From the IMG/VR virus record IMGVR_UViG_3300039049_000065, positions 1 to 37,963 of that record: a stretch of DNA of 37,963 nt. One strand, 5' to 3'. This document shows positions 8,211-15,049 of this stretch, piece by piece. The notes beneath the pieces were generated by a model, which was not told the DNA's origin, did not search any database, and was given only the letters and a program-made list of their open reading frames with translations. A program made the translations under genes and the position numbers. Each line of letters begins with the position of its first letter. Within the stretch, counting starts at the first letter, position 1. The stretch is from a virus.

Positions 8211-9839
8211 ATGGCAAATCACGATTATATAATAGCCAACCAATCAGGGGCGGCATTTCGTACAGATTTGAATAATGCCCTTGCTGCAATCGTTAGTAAC
8301 AACTCAGGGTCATCGGAACCGGCTGTAAAATACGCATATCAATGGTGGGCTGATACTAATACAGCTACTTTAAAAATTAGAAACTCAAATAATAACGGTT
8401 GGATAGAACTCTTACAACTTGATGGTACGTTAACTCTTGAAAATGGGTCTGCAAGTAATCCAGCACTAGCTTTCAGAGACGATCTGAACACAGGAATCTA
8501 CAGTGCTACAAACGATAAGTTTAATATTGCTACAGCAGGGGTTGAACGATTGGCCATAAGTTCCGATGTCACTGTTTTTAATGATACTGCTACAGATACA
8601 GATTTTAGAATTGAAGGAACAGGCGAGCAAAATTTATTTCGAGTTGTTGCATCTAGTGATCGCATTGGGGTGGGGACTGCAACACCTAGCAATCTTTTTC
8701 ATGTTGCTGGTGTTCTTGAATGTACTAACATAAAAATTCTTAGTACAAACTCGTTTGAAAGTAGTGCAAATGTTTTAGAAGGTCAAGGGAGTAAAGGTGC
8801 AAGAATAAGGTCAGCATTATCGGCTGCTGATACACCAAGTTTTTCAAGTAAAGATGATACAGACACTGGAATGTTTTTGCCGGGTTCCGATATAGTCGGT
8901 TTTACATGTGGTGGTACTGAAATTATGGAAGTGGCCAGCACTGGCGTTGGAATCGGAACTTCTGCGCCGGGTGCCAGTTTAGAAATATATACGTCTAACA
9001 ATACAATTACAAACCCTTTAAGTGCAAATAATAGGATTCGTTTCAGAGATAACGATTCAACTGGTACAAATAATCAGCCTATGGGTACTATTGAATGGTA
9101 TTCAAATGACTCAGGTAGGCAGGGAATAGCAGCCTATTTAACTGTTCAACATGATGGTAGTACTGGTAATGGTAAGTTTAGTTTTAGAACGGCTAATGGT
9201 GGAGACCCCGCAGAAAGATTTGTAATTAGAGCTGATGGAAAAGTAGGGATTTCTAGTAGTCCCGCAAGAATGTTAGATGTAGCTGTACCAAGTACACAGG
9301 GTAATGTTGGCTGTTGCTCATTTGGAAATAATAAGTCAGACAATGCCGCCGCTATAATGTTTGTGTCAACTGTAAGAGACAGTAGTTCCTCTGAGTCTTT
9401 CTTACAATGCAATAGAGACCAAAACAATGATGGTCAAGGTGCAGCAGCTATGTTTCTTATAAGAACAAACGGTGACTGTGATAGTGCATCTAACTCTTAT
9501 GGTGGAATTTCAGATATTAAATTAAAAGAAAATATAGTTGATGCGAAATCACAATGGGACGATATTAAAAATTTAAGGATAAGAAATTTTAATTTTAAGG
9601 CAAATCCAAGTCAAAAAATGCTTGGACTTGTTGCGCAAGAAGTAGAAACTGTATGTCCTTATTTAGTAAAAGAAGCTAAAGATGAAAATATAACAAGTAG
9701 CGGTTCAGGTGATGAAGGTACAACAACAAAGTCTGTTAAATATTCAATTTTATATATGAAAGCAATAAAAGCATTACAAGAAGCGATCGCTAAAATTGAA
9801 ACATTAGAAACTAAAGTTGCAGCATTAGAAGCTGCTTAG
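8211..9839 (+). CDS. Tail fibre with C-terminal S74 intramolecular chaperone
   Basis: 542 aa. The body has repeated short beta motifs (FRIEGTGEQNLF, GVGTATPSNLFHV, GIGTSAPGASLEI, KVGISSSPARMLDV) typical of trimeric fibres. The C-terminus is a peptidase S74 domain starting at GISDIKLKENI. Ser434 and Lys439 match the usual Ser-Lys dyad (five residues apart), so the fibre should self-cleave just before Ser434 after trimerisation. A coiled coil (IAKIETLETKVAALEAA) closes the protein. It lies 56 bp after gpJ, as expected for a fibre attached to the tail tip. A single GCGATCGC octamer is at 9783-9790. Confidence 0.92.
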   Translation: MANHDYIIANQSGAAFRTDLNNALAAIVSNNSGSSEPAVKYAYQWWADTNTATLKIRNSNNNGWIELLQLDGTLTLENGSASNPALAFRDDLNTGIYSATNDKFNIATAGVERLAISSDVTVFNDTATDTDFRIEGTGEQNLFRVVASSDRIGVGTATPSNLFHVAGVLECTNIKILSTNSFESSANVLEGQGSKGARIRSALSAADTPSFSSKDDTDTGMFLPGSDIVGFTCGGTEIMEVASTGVGIGTSAPGASLEIYTSNNTITNPLSANNRIRFRDNDSTGTNNQPMGTIEWYSNDSGRQGIAAYLTVQHDGSTGNGKFSFRTANGGDPAERFVIRADGKVGISSSPARMLDVAVPSTQGNVGCCSFGNNKSDNAAAIMFVSTVRDSSSSESFLQCNRDQNNDGQGAAAMFLIRTNGDCDSASNSYGGISDIKLKENIVDAKSQWDDIKNLRIRNFNFKANPSQKMLGLVAQEVETVCPYLVKEAKDENITSSGSGDEGTTTKSVKYSILYMKAIKALQEAIAKIETLETKVAALEAA

Positions 9840-9866
9840 TAATATTAGAATACTTAGAAAATTTTT

Positions 9867-10079
9867 ATGGCAACACCACAAGAAATTTATGACGAAACAA
9901 AAACTCGTCTTGATTTAAATATTGCAAAGGCACAAATGTTGGAACGAGAGATAAAAGAAAAAGTTGCAGAAAAAAACCAACTGATGCAGCCAATTATGGA
10001 AGATCAGGGTGCATTAAAACAGTTTGAAAAACTATCAGATGTTGTTACTGAAACTGTCGAAACAGTAGAATCAAAGTAA
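9867..10079 (+). CDS. Small coiled-coil protein, unknown function
   Basis: 70 aa, highly charged and helical (heptad-like Leu/Ile/Met spacing through residues 10-60), ending in repeated Val-Glu-Thr motifs. No signal or membrane segment. It follows the fibre by 27 bp and precedes another small tail-region gene; this position in marine phages often holds fibre-associated or chaperone-like small proteins. Function not recognised. Confidence 0.7.
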   Translation: MATPQEIYDETKTRLDLNIAKAQMLEREIKEKVAEKNQLMQPIMEDQGALKQFEKLSDVVTETVETVESK

Positions 10080-10102
10080 AATAAAACTAAATACCTATTA
10101 TT

Positions 10103-10417
10103 ATGGCTGTAACTTGGGATATTGTTCAACTAGACTCATTAAAAGCTGTAGGCAGCTTATCTGATGTTGTAACGCATATTCATTGGTCTGCACAAGAGAT
10201 AGACGGCGAGCATTACGGTTCTGCTTTTGGTTTTGTTGATCTCGCTGAAGCAAATTCTGATTCGTTTACTCCATATGCAGATATAACAAAAGATAATGCA
10301 ATTGCTTGGACTAAAGCTGCACTTGGTTCTGATGAGGTGACAAGAATTGAAACAAAAATTGCTGCACAGATAACAGAATCAAAAACACCAACTAAGACTT
10401 CTGGTGTACCTTGGTAG
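10103..10417 (+). CDS. Conserved small tail-region protein, unknown function
   Basis: 104 aa. The pattern WDIVQLDSL, then HWSAQEIDGEHYGSAFG, then FTPYADITKDNAIAWTKAALG and a final SGVPW resembles a family of about 100-aa proteins I remember from tail regions of marine cyanophages. There is no membrane segment or signal. It lies 23 bp after the coiled-coil gene in the same direction. Its role is unknown; a small virion or tail-fibre accessory protein is plausible. Confidence 0.72.
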   Translation: MAVTWDIVQLDSLKAVGSLSDVVTHIHWSAQEIDGEHYGSAFGFVDLAEANSDSFTPYADITKDNAIAWTKAALGSDEVTRIETKIAAQITESKTPTKTSGVPW

Positions 10418-10494
10418 AAATTATTGACAGACCCACATAGAGGGGGGCTAATGCACAGATTCCACAAAAGGTTATAATTGTCACAGGTACTAAT

Positions 10495-10508
10495 GCTTTC
10501 GCGAAGGC
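10495..10508. other. Short GC inverted repeat before the 10516 gene
   Basis: The 98-bp gap 10418-10515 contains a TTGACA (10424-10429), a TATAAT (10473-10478) that is not correctly spaced from it, and the near-palindrome GCTTTCGCGAAGGC eight bases before the ATG. The repeat could mask the ribosome site as a small hairpin or act as a protein site. There is no Shine-Dalgarno sequence between it and the start codon. A promoter here is possible but not well supported. Confidence 0.3.
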
Positions 10509-10515
10509 TTCTTTC

Positions 10516-10734
10516 ATGTTTCAAAAAATCGCTAATGTCTTGAGTATTATCTCATTTGTAATGGTAGCTTCAATGAGTGGCACAGCCTATTTCGGTTACA
10601 GGTATGTAACATCTGAACAGTTTAAAACTAGGGTTATGAATGAAATATTAGGCAACGTGCAAGGACTAATGCCAAAAGTTCTTGAAAAATCAATGCCGAA
10701 AACTACTGCACCTTTTCCATTGCCACAAAAATAG
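10516..10734 (+). CDS. Small membrane-anchored protein
   Basis: 72 aa with one hydrophobic segment near the N-terminus (about residues 7-29) followed by a soluble tail rich in Lys, Met and Pro. It ends one base before the next ATG. The pair with 10735-11385 resembles a two-gene unit I remember from cyanophages downstream of fibre genes. One membrane span and small size make a holin-type role conceivable, but nothing specific supports it. Confidence 0.65.
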   Translation: MFQKIANVLSIISFVMVASMSGTAYFGYRYVTSEQFKTRVMNEILGNVQGLMPKVLEKSMPKTTAPFPLPQK

Positions 10735-11385
10735 ATGGAAGTTCCTGAGATTGTAATACCTCAGATAAAAACAATACAACTACCTACAATACCAACAATA
10801 GAAGGAAATCCATACCAAGTACTAAATGTACCTTTGCCAAATATTAATTTACCCGGCTGCGTCAAAACACACAGAGACAGTTCAGTAAAAAATACAGCGA
10901 TAATAGAAGATGACCCCAGCGGTGCTTACTTTAGTTGCCCTACCGGGGAGTTGCCATCTTACACGCCGATTGATTATAACCCTCGAGAACTGACCATTGT
11001 AGAAGAAAAAAAAGAAGAAAAAATTAATACAGATACGCCGAAACCCCCAGAACAAAAACAACCAGAGATACCAAAAAAAGAAAAAGAAAAGATTGTAATA
11101 CCAGATTGCCCCGGCCCGAAAGATCAAAGAATTAAAGATTTTCGCAACGAATCTAGGCTAGAAAGGGTTATTGGCCATAAAAGAGGCGATGATGGGATTG
11201 AGTGCATTACCCTCTATGAAAACGTCCCTTTCAAAGATCAATTCATTCCGGAAATTTCTGTTATTGTATCTACTGCTGTTATTGGCTTGGTCGCTGCCAG
11301 TAGTCCATTACTACTTAACATCGTGAAGCCTTTGGTTAAAAATTTGGTAAAAAAATTGACCAAGAAAAAAGACAAATCTACTTAA
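10735..11385 (+). CDS. Proline-rich protein with C-terminal membrane segment, cyanophage-type
   Basis: 216 aa. The N-terminal 45 residues are Pro/Ile-rich (VPEIVIPQIKTIQLPTIPTI), residues about 85-125 form a Lys/Glu/Pro linker, then CPGPKDQRIKDFRN and LERVIGHKRG...CITLYENVPF. A hydrophobic segment (about 180-200) and a Lys-rich tail end it. Four Cys residues are present (GCV, SCP, DCP, ECI). The combination resembles a conserved cyanophage protein family of unknown role. It probably sits in the membrane or at the cell envelope with a Pro-rich rod outside. Its 3' end overlaps the convergent gene by 8 bp. Confidence 0.72.
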   Translation: MEVPEIVIPQIKTIQLPTIPTIEGNPYQVLNVPLPNINLPGCVKTHRDSSVKNTAIIEDDPSGAYFSCPTGELPSYTPIDYNPRELTIVEEKKEEKINTDTPKPPEQKQPEIPKKEKEKIVIPDCPGPKDQRIKDFRNESRLERVIGHKRGDDGIECITLYENVPFKDQFIPEISVIVSTAVIGLVAASSPLLLNIVKPLVKNLVKKLTKKKDKST

Positions 11386-12184
11386 TTTTGATTTCGTGGG
11401 TGTGTGGTAATACCTGATTAGCCTTTGGCACTAAATAAACATCTTTGCAAATATTAAAAAATACGCTGTCTTTTGCTATCAAAATACCCTCCTGTTTCAA
11501 CTTTCCACATTCTTTTATGCGGGCTATATTCCAATCAAGCTGTTTGTTCTTAAGTACCTGTTCTTGTATTGCTATCTGAGTTTGGGCGGCGTTTTTACAT
11601 TCTTTCTGCAACTGCCGGTCTAATGGGATTGTGAAAGTTAGGCTGATTCCTGTATTAAGCGCATAACTATCTTTGTTTGTGCCTGAATAATTTTCTTGGT
11701 AATACAAAATATTACCGGGATTATCTGGCGTACCGTCCCCAATGGGGTCGCCGTCATCGTCAAAATCTCCTACTAGATCAGTTGGGTCATATACTGGCGT
11801 GTAATAAACGTGATTAAAAGGCTTTCTATAGTTCACACCAAAAGTACTAAATGGAGAGATTGCAAGCTGTGGTCCCTGACAGATAATCCCACCGCCATAA
11901 TGGTTAGTAATTACATTACCTTGGTTCATTTGTATGGCCTGATTCGTGACCGAGCCATTATTGCTTTGGCTAACTGCATTTGCCAAAACTGAACTAGGAT
12001 TTAAACTTATTGCGAGAATACAGAGGTACTTGTAACAACGCTTTCTGATTCTATCTGTCTGGTAATTGTAGTGACGTTTTGTAGACCGGGTCCATGGTAG
12101 CTTTCTGAAAACTGAAAGGCTGCCCCAGAGGTTGAATCGTTTAACGTCCAATCGGGTTTTGTCGTTAAGTCTGCGCCTGTCCAT
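11378..12184 (-). CDS. Secreted protein, cyanophage-type; start codon unresolved
   Basis: The frame runs to a stop at 11378. The first ATG is at 12184, but that would overlap the previous gene by 178 bp and put about 45 Arg-rich residues before a convincing signal peptide (RKRCYKYLCILAISLNPSSVLANA). The natural N-terminus is probably near 12049, where only an ATC codon is available; a TTG lies at 12151. The mature part has VTNQAIQMNQG, GPQLAISPF, an acidic Asp/Gly/Pro stretch and a C-terminal helical part with Cys pairs (KECKNAAQ, IKECGKL, FFNICKDV). It resembles an envelope-associated protein family I recall from cyanomyophages. It is last of four minus-strand genes. Confidence 0.68.
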   Translation of the reverse strand: MDRRRLNDKTRLDVKRFNLWGSLSVFRKLPWTRSTKRHYNYQTDRIRKRCYKYLCILAISLNPSSVLANAVSQSNNGSVTNQAIQMNQGNVITNHYGGGIICQGPQLAISPFSTFGVNYRKPFNHVYYTPVYDPTDLVGDFDDDGDPIGDGTPDNPGNILYYQENYSGTNKDSYALNTGISLTFTIPLDRQLQKECKNAAQTQIAIQEQVLKNKQLDWNIARIKECGKLKQEGILIAKDSVFFNICKDVYLVPKANQVLPHTHEIKIK

Positions 12185-12438
12185 GTATAACTTACCCCGC
12201 CCGAAGAACCATTAACCGTTGTTGCATTCGGCGACATATCCCCGCCAGAATTTGTGATTCCTGTACCCGATACTGTGTATTCGTAACCAGTTTTATAATC
12301 CTTTGATGTAATGGTTTCTGTGATGCTTGTAGTTGTATTCGTGGTGCTTGACATAGTCCCGGTAACGAAGTTAGGGACAACAGGCTGACTATACGCGGGT
12401 AAAACATAAAAAAATATTAACAACCAAAACTTTTTCAT
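12007..12438 (-). CDS. Secreted Ser/Thr-rich protein, cyanophage-type
   Basis: 143 aa. N-terminal signal peptide (MKKFWLLIFFYVLPAYS) and a Thr/Ser-rich body: VTGTMSSTTNTTTSITETI, YEYTVSGTGI, GAAFQFSESYHGPGL, and a C-terminal VVTSTSVFSQ. This fits a cyanophage family next to fibre genes whose members are predicted to be exported or virion-displayed. It shares the YxYSVSGTG-type motif with its neighbour at 12445-12930, so the two are probably paralogues. Gap of 6 bp from that gene. Confidence 0.72.
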   Translation of the reverse strand: MKKFWLLIFFYVLPAYSQPVVPNFVTGTMSSTTNTTTSITETITSKDYKTGYEYTVSGTGITNSGGDMSPNATTVNGSSGGVSYTWTGADLTTKPDWTLNDSTSGAAFQFSESYHGPGLQNVTTITRQIESESVVTSTSVFSQ

Positions 12439-12444
12439 TTGCCA

Positions 12445-12930
12445 TTAATCAACACTCAAAGTACTCACATATTGACCAGTAATGGTAGAACCGGGGTCGC
12501 CACCACTTATGGTAATAACGTGATTGTCTATTGTTGCGCCCCCTGAGCCTATTGCCCCAGCTGCTGTAGATGTAAGGTCAGAAAAGTTAGAAACAGCCCC
12601 TGTGGTTGGCGCTGAGGTGGGAACTGCGTCACCCTCTAAATATGAAACAGTGTATTGAAAACTTTCGCCATCTGTTAGCTGACTTGCCGTAATATTTGTG
12701 TAAGCATTAACGCCGTTGGTAGTAGAACCAAGGCCGCCAAGAGTTCCCGCGGTAGTACCGTCAGTTGTATTAACGCCAGTACCAGAGACAGAATAACTAT
12801 TTCCTACTCGGTCAGCCGCTGTTGCTGCGCTCATAACTTCTACTTTTACCGAACTGGTAATTGTTGAGGTCATGTCAGCAAAGGCCGCTGAAGGGAAAAA
12901 TAGTAAAAAAATTGCTAGAGTTTTTTTCAT
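12445..12930 (-). CDS. Secreted Ser/Thr/Gly-rich protein, cyanophage-type
   Basis: 161 aa. Signal peptide MKKTLAIFLLFFPSAAFA with an AFA cleavage site, then a low-complexity Thr/Ser/Gly body with SYSVSGTGVN, SFQYTVSYLEGD and VITISGGDPGSTI. It appears related to 12007-12438 by the shared SGTG and FQ[YF] segments. Its ATG overlaps the stop of the upstream membrane gene (ATGA). Similar genes occur in cyanophage genomes near tail fibres; function unknown. Confidence 0.74.
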   Translation of the reverse strand: MKKTLAIFLLFFPSAAFADMTSTITSSVKVEVMSAATAADRVGNSYSVSGTGVNTTDGTTAGTLGGLGSTTNGVNAYTNITASQLTDGESFQYTVSYLEGDAVPTSAPTTGAVSNFSDLTSTAAGAIGSGGATIDNHVITISGGDPGSTITGQYVSTLSVD

Positions 12931-13196
12931 TTTTTTGACACCCCTACTTTGGAGTCAGAATTGTCAACTATCTTAACATTACCATTGAGTTTCTTTTTGT
13001 CAGTAGCCTTTTTGACATTTAGGCCATAGTTGGACATGACAGCACTTAGCAGCCCGGCGGCAAAGGTGGTATCTATCTGTCTTGTAGAATTACCAAAATA
13101 CGAATATGAAATAACTGCCAACGCCCACCCAAGTATGACAAGCTGTACTGCGTTGCCAATAAATCCTAACCCTTGTTTTTCTTCCTGTTCTTCCAT
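12927..13196 (-). CDS. Small membrane protein (holin-like at best)
   Basis: 89 aa. Acidic start (MEEQEEKQG), a hydrophobic segment at about residues 12-34 (FIGNAVQLVILGWALAVIS), a weaker second one near 45-58, then a Lys-rich soluble tail. It is first in the four-gene minus-strand cassette and overlaps the next by 4 bp. Size, acidic N-terminus and basic tail fit a holin. No lysis partner is nearby, so an anchoring role for the secreted proteins is equally possible. Confidence 0.65.
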   Translation of the reverse strand: MEEQEEKQGLGFIGNAVQLVILGWALAVISYSYFGNSTRQIDTTFAAGLLSAVMSNYGLNVKKATDKKKLNGNVKIVDNSDSKVGVSKK

Positions 13197-13263
13197 TGTT
13201 TTGCGAGGTATGGGCTAAATCTAGCAAAAAGCGATATGTTTGGGAAGTACTGCCCTAATTACC

Positions 13264-13428
13264 ATGATTCGTATTTTAAAACCCATATTATTAACTTTCT
13301 GCAAAACTAATGCAGTTAAAAAGTTAATTCTTGACCTGTTGAAAGCCTTGGTTAAATCCACAGACAATACCATAGATGACAAAATCGTTGAATATATCGA
13401 GATTAATTTATGGCCTAAAGAACAATGA
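13264..13428 (+). CDS. Small conserved helical protein, unknown function
   Basis: 54 aa from the ATG at 13264; a TTG at 13240 would add 8 residues but has no ribosome site. An amphipathic, partly hydrophobic N-terminus is followed by VKKLILDLLKALVKSTDNTIDDKIVEYIE, a pattern I recall from small phage proteins in cyanophages and other marine phages. It overlaps the next gene by 4 bp. It is divergent from 13196 with a 67-bp gap in which I see no strong promoter. Confidence 0.65.
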   Translation: MIRILKPILLTFCKTNAVKKLILDLLKALVKSTDNTIDDKIVEYIEINLWPKEQ

Positions 13429-13712
13429 AAAGCCTCATCAATGTCTTAACATCTAGGCCAAGTCTTGAACGTCAGTTCTATATTGAAAGCCTTGTTAAAG
13501 ACATACAATCATCAAAAAATATTGATGAATTAAAAAAAATGGCCGAGGAACTTTTGCGGTCAAATGCAAAACAATCTGATTTTATCGCAAGTGCCTTGGA
13601 AATAATGTGTAGCCAGCAAGAAATGCTAATACATTATGATCGCCGTAGAAACATAAAAAAAAAAGCGCCCCTAATGAAGCGCCTTAAATATATTTTGTTT
13701 GGAAAAGACTAA
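13425..13712 (+). CDS. Helical protein of unknown function
   Basis: 95 aa. ERQFYIESLVKDIQSSKNIDELKKMAEELLRSNAKQSDFI is predominantly helical, followed by a basic C-terminus (RRRNIKKKAPLMKRLKYILFGK). Similar ERQF...E-type small proteins occur beside the gene type at 13264 in cyanophages (recollection). Its stop overlaps the convergent gene at 13709 by 4 bp. Confidence 0.68.
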   Translation: MKSLINVLTSRPSLERQFYIESLVKDIQSSKNIDELKKMAEELLRSNAKQSDFIASALEIMCSQQEMLIHYDRRRNIKKKAPLMKRLKYILFGKD

Positions 13713-13873
13713 TCTAGTTCCTCGGTAATGTCTTTCCATTCGCACCAATCGCTATGACAATTTACCATAACTGTTAAACGATCTCTTTCAACATATTCAA
13801 AAGTTCGTTCTAAATCAGGGTCATAATAAATTTGTCCGATATAAGGGTTTTTTGGAAAAATTACACCAAACAT
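13709..13873 (-). CDS. Small acidic protein, unknown function
   Basis: 54 aa, ATG at 13871-13873, only 2 bp after the stop of the SSB-like gene, so it is the last gene of the minus-strand early operon. It begins MFGVIFPKNPYIGQIYYD, is acidic throughout, and contains a central VNCHSDWCEWKDI with Cys, His and two Trp. It overlaps the convergent plus-strand gene by 3-4 bp. No family recognised. Confidence 0.6.
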   Translation of the reverse strand: MFGVIFPKNPYIGQIYYDPDLERTFEYVERDRLTVMVNCHSDWCEWKDITEELD

Positions 13874-13875
13874 AG

Positions 13876-14205
13876 TTAGAAAGGTATTTCAGATTTGTCT
13901 TCAGTGTACCGAGATTGCTTTTTGGGGGCATTATCTTCATCTAGAGGTTGAATCCTACCAGAGTTGCCCCACATACCGCCCCAAATAGAAAATCCGGGAA
14001 CCTCGTCATAAGTTTTTTTATCAGTATATATTCTGATTGTTGAATCTTTTTCATCTACCTTATCGACTTGTTGCATAAGCCACATAGCACATTTTTTTGC
14101 TTCTTCTACTGGACAATCAATAATAAGGTTTTTTTCTGGCGCGTTTGGATTGGCGCTGTTGTTACCGACTACGCGAAAACGAAAATTAAAAGCGGAGTTA
14201 GACAT
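13876..14205 (-). CDS. Putative single-stranded DNA-binding protein with SSB-type C-terminal tip
   Basis: 109 aa from the ATG at 14205; a more upstream ATG at 14253 would overlap the previous gene. The N-terminal part is beta-rich (FNFRFRVVGNN, KNLIIDCPVEEA, STIRIYTDKK), with aromatic residues (MWL, FSIWGGMWG) that could stack on bases. It ends in a disordered charged stretch and the tip EDKSEIPF. Bacterial SSB proteins end in an acidic tip finishing DIPF that recruits repair proteins. This ending and the neighbouring annealing protein and exonuclease suggest an SSB analogue. No OB-fold signature was verified. Confidence 0.55.
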   Translation of the reverse strand: MSNSAFNFRFRVVGNNSANPNAPEKNLIIDCPVEEAKKCAMWLMQQVDKVDEKDSTIRIYTDKKTYDEVPGFSIWGGMWGNSGRIQPLDEDNAPKKQSRYTEDKSEIPF

Positions 14206-14210
14206 AATTT

Positions 14211-14435
14211 TTAAAAACTTTGAATTGGGGTGATGTTGTTTGCTTCTTCCCATGCGAGAAGTTTGTGAAGGTCATAGCGTACGCGAGGGGAACCCCACGA
14301 TACCGCATATCTTTCAAGTGTGTAATAGGGTGGACCAAATTTTTTTGCCCTCCAATCTTTGATAGTGGCGGGACTTAGCCCATATCTTTCCGCTACTTGC
14401 TCGGTGGTTAGAAATTGAGTCTCGGTGGTGTTCAT
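14211..14435 (-). CDS. AlpA/MerR-like helix-turn-helix protein
   Basis: 74 aa. FLTTEQVAERYGLSPATIKDW is a canonical winged/AlpA-type HTH (HTH_17), followed by a basic loop and RVRYDLHKLLAWEE, which usually forms the wing and C-terminal helix. Such proteins act as small transcription regulators or recombination directionality factors. No integrase is present, so a regulator of the early operon or of DNA replication is more likely. It overlaps the annealing protein gene by 4 bp. Confidence 0.82.
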   Translation of the reverse strand: MNTTETQFLTTEQVAERYGLSPATIKDWRAKKFGPPYYTLERYAVSWGSPRVRYDLHKLLAWEEANNITPIQSF

Positions 14436-15049
14436 GCTGTTAATGCTTTCCTCCTAGCTTTGATAAGGTCTATAAGTTTATTATATTGATCTTGGCTAAT
14501 TTTCCCCTCACTTAGCCTTGATGCGAGCGTATTAAAGTGTTGGTCTAATTGATGGTCAGACGTTGATTTAACAATGGCATCACGCGCAAGTACGGCTATA
14601 TTCTGTTTCGGTTCTGCGCCACCACGTTTTGTAGGTGCTGAATCTTTAGCTTTGATAATTTCATTACCTGTCCAAAGTTCTGAGCCTAGATTAAATTCTT
14701 TGGCTGCACAAAAACAAAAACCGCGGCGGTGGGAATCTGTTACGTCCCTCGCTGAAATCTTTGCAAGTTGTATTGGTTCATTTCTATTATCCATAATTGA
14801 ATACGGATAAACAGCACCTTTCTTACCCTCTGGGTCTGTGAAATATCCCATAAGATAACCTGAGCCGTTTGGGGCTGGCCAAACAACCCCAGTTGACTCA
14901 ACAGTTGGTGGTAATTCAAGATGAAAGTCCCACCCCGGTGCGAGTTCATTAAGATATTCAGAAGTTCTAGCCCATGAGACATAACTGTATTTTCCTTTTT
15001 TGTAGACGTCCTCGGGCTGAATAATACCTTTTAAGTTTGGTTTTTTCAC
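14432..15049 (-). CDS. DUF1071/Sak3-like single-strand annealing protein
   Basis: 205 aa. The start (KGKYSYVSWARTSEYLNELAPGWDFHLE) matches the opening of DUF1071-type phage annealing proteins (...YxSWAxAxxxL...P). LAKISARDVTDSHRRGFCFCAAKEFNLG matches their central helix region, where a DVTDS-type motif is conserved. These proteins bind single-stranded DNA and anneal complementary strands in phage recombination, in partnership with a 5'-3' exonuclease. The RecE-like exonuclease gene is two genes upstream in the same operon. The C-terminal 60 residues are probably a linker and small helical tail. Confidence 0.75.
   Translation of the reverse strand: MKKPNLKGIIQPEDVYKKGKYSYVSWARTSEYLNELAPGWDFHLELPPTVESTGVVWPAPNGSGYLMGYFTDPEGKKGAVYPYSIMDNRNEPIQLAKISARDVTDSHRRGFCFCAAKEFNLGSELWTGNEIIKAKDSAPTKRGGAEPKQNIAVLARDAIVKSTSDHQLDQHFNTLASRLSEGKISQDQYNKLIDLIKARRKALTA

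Noticed and set aside
9783-9790. GCGATCGC octamer as proof of a cyanobacterial host (HIP1)
   Set aside because: I noticed only one copy, and a single octamer can occur by chance; it only mildly agrees with the host guess.
10424-10478. TTGACA plus TATAAT as a promoter before 10516
   Set aside because: The two hexamers are 43 bp apart, far from the required 16-18 bp.
14211-14435. AlpA-like HTH as an excisionase of a temperate phage
   Set aside because: No integrase, attachment site or repressor was found, so a regulator role is more likely.
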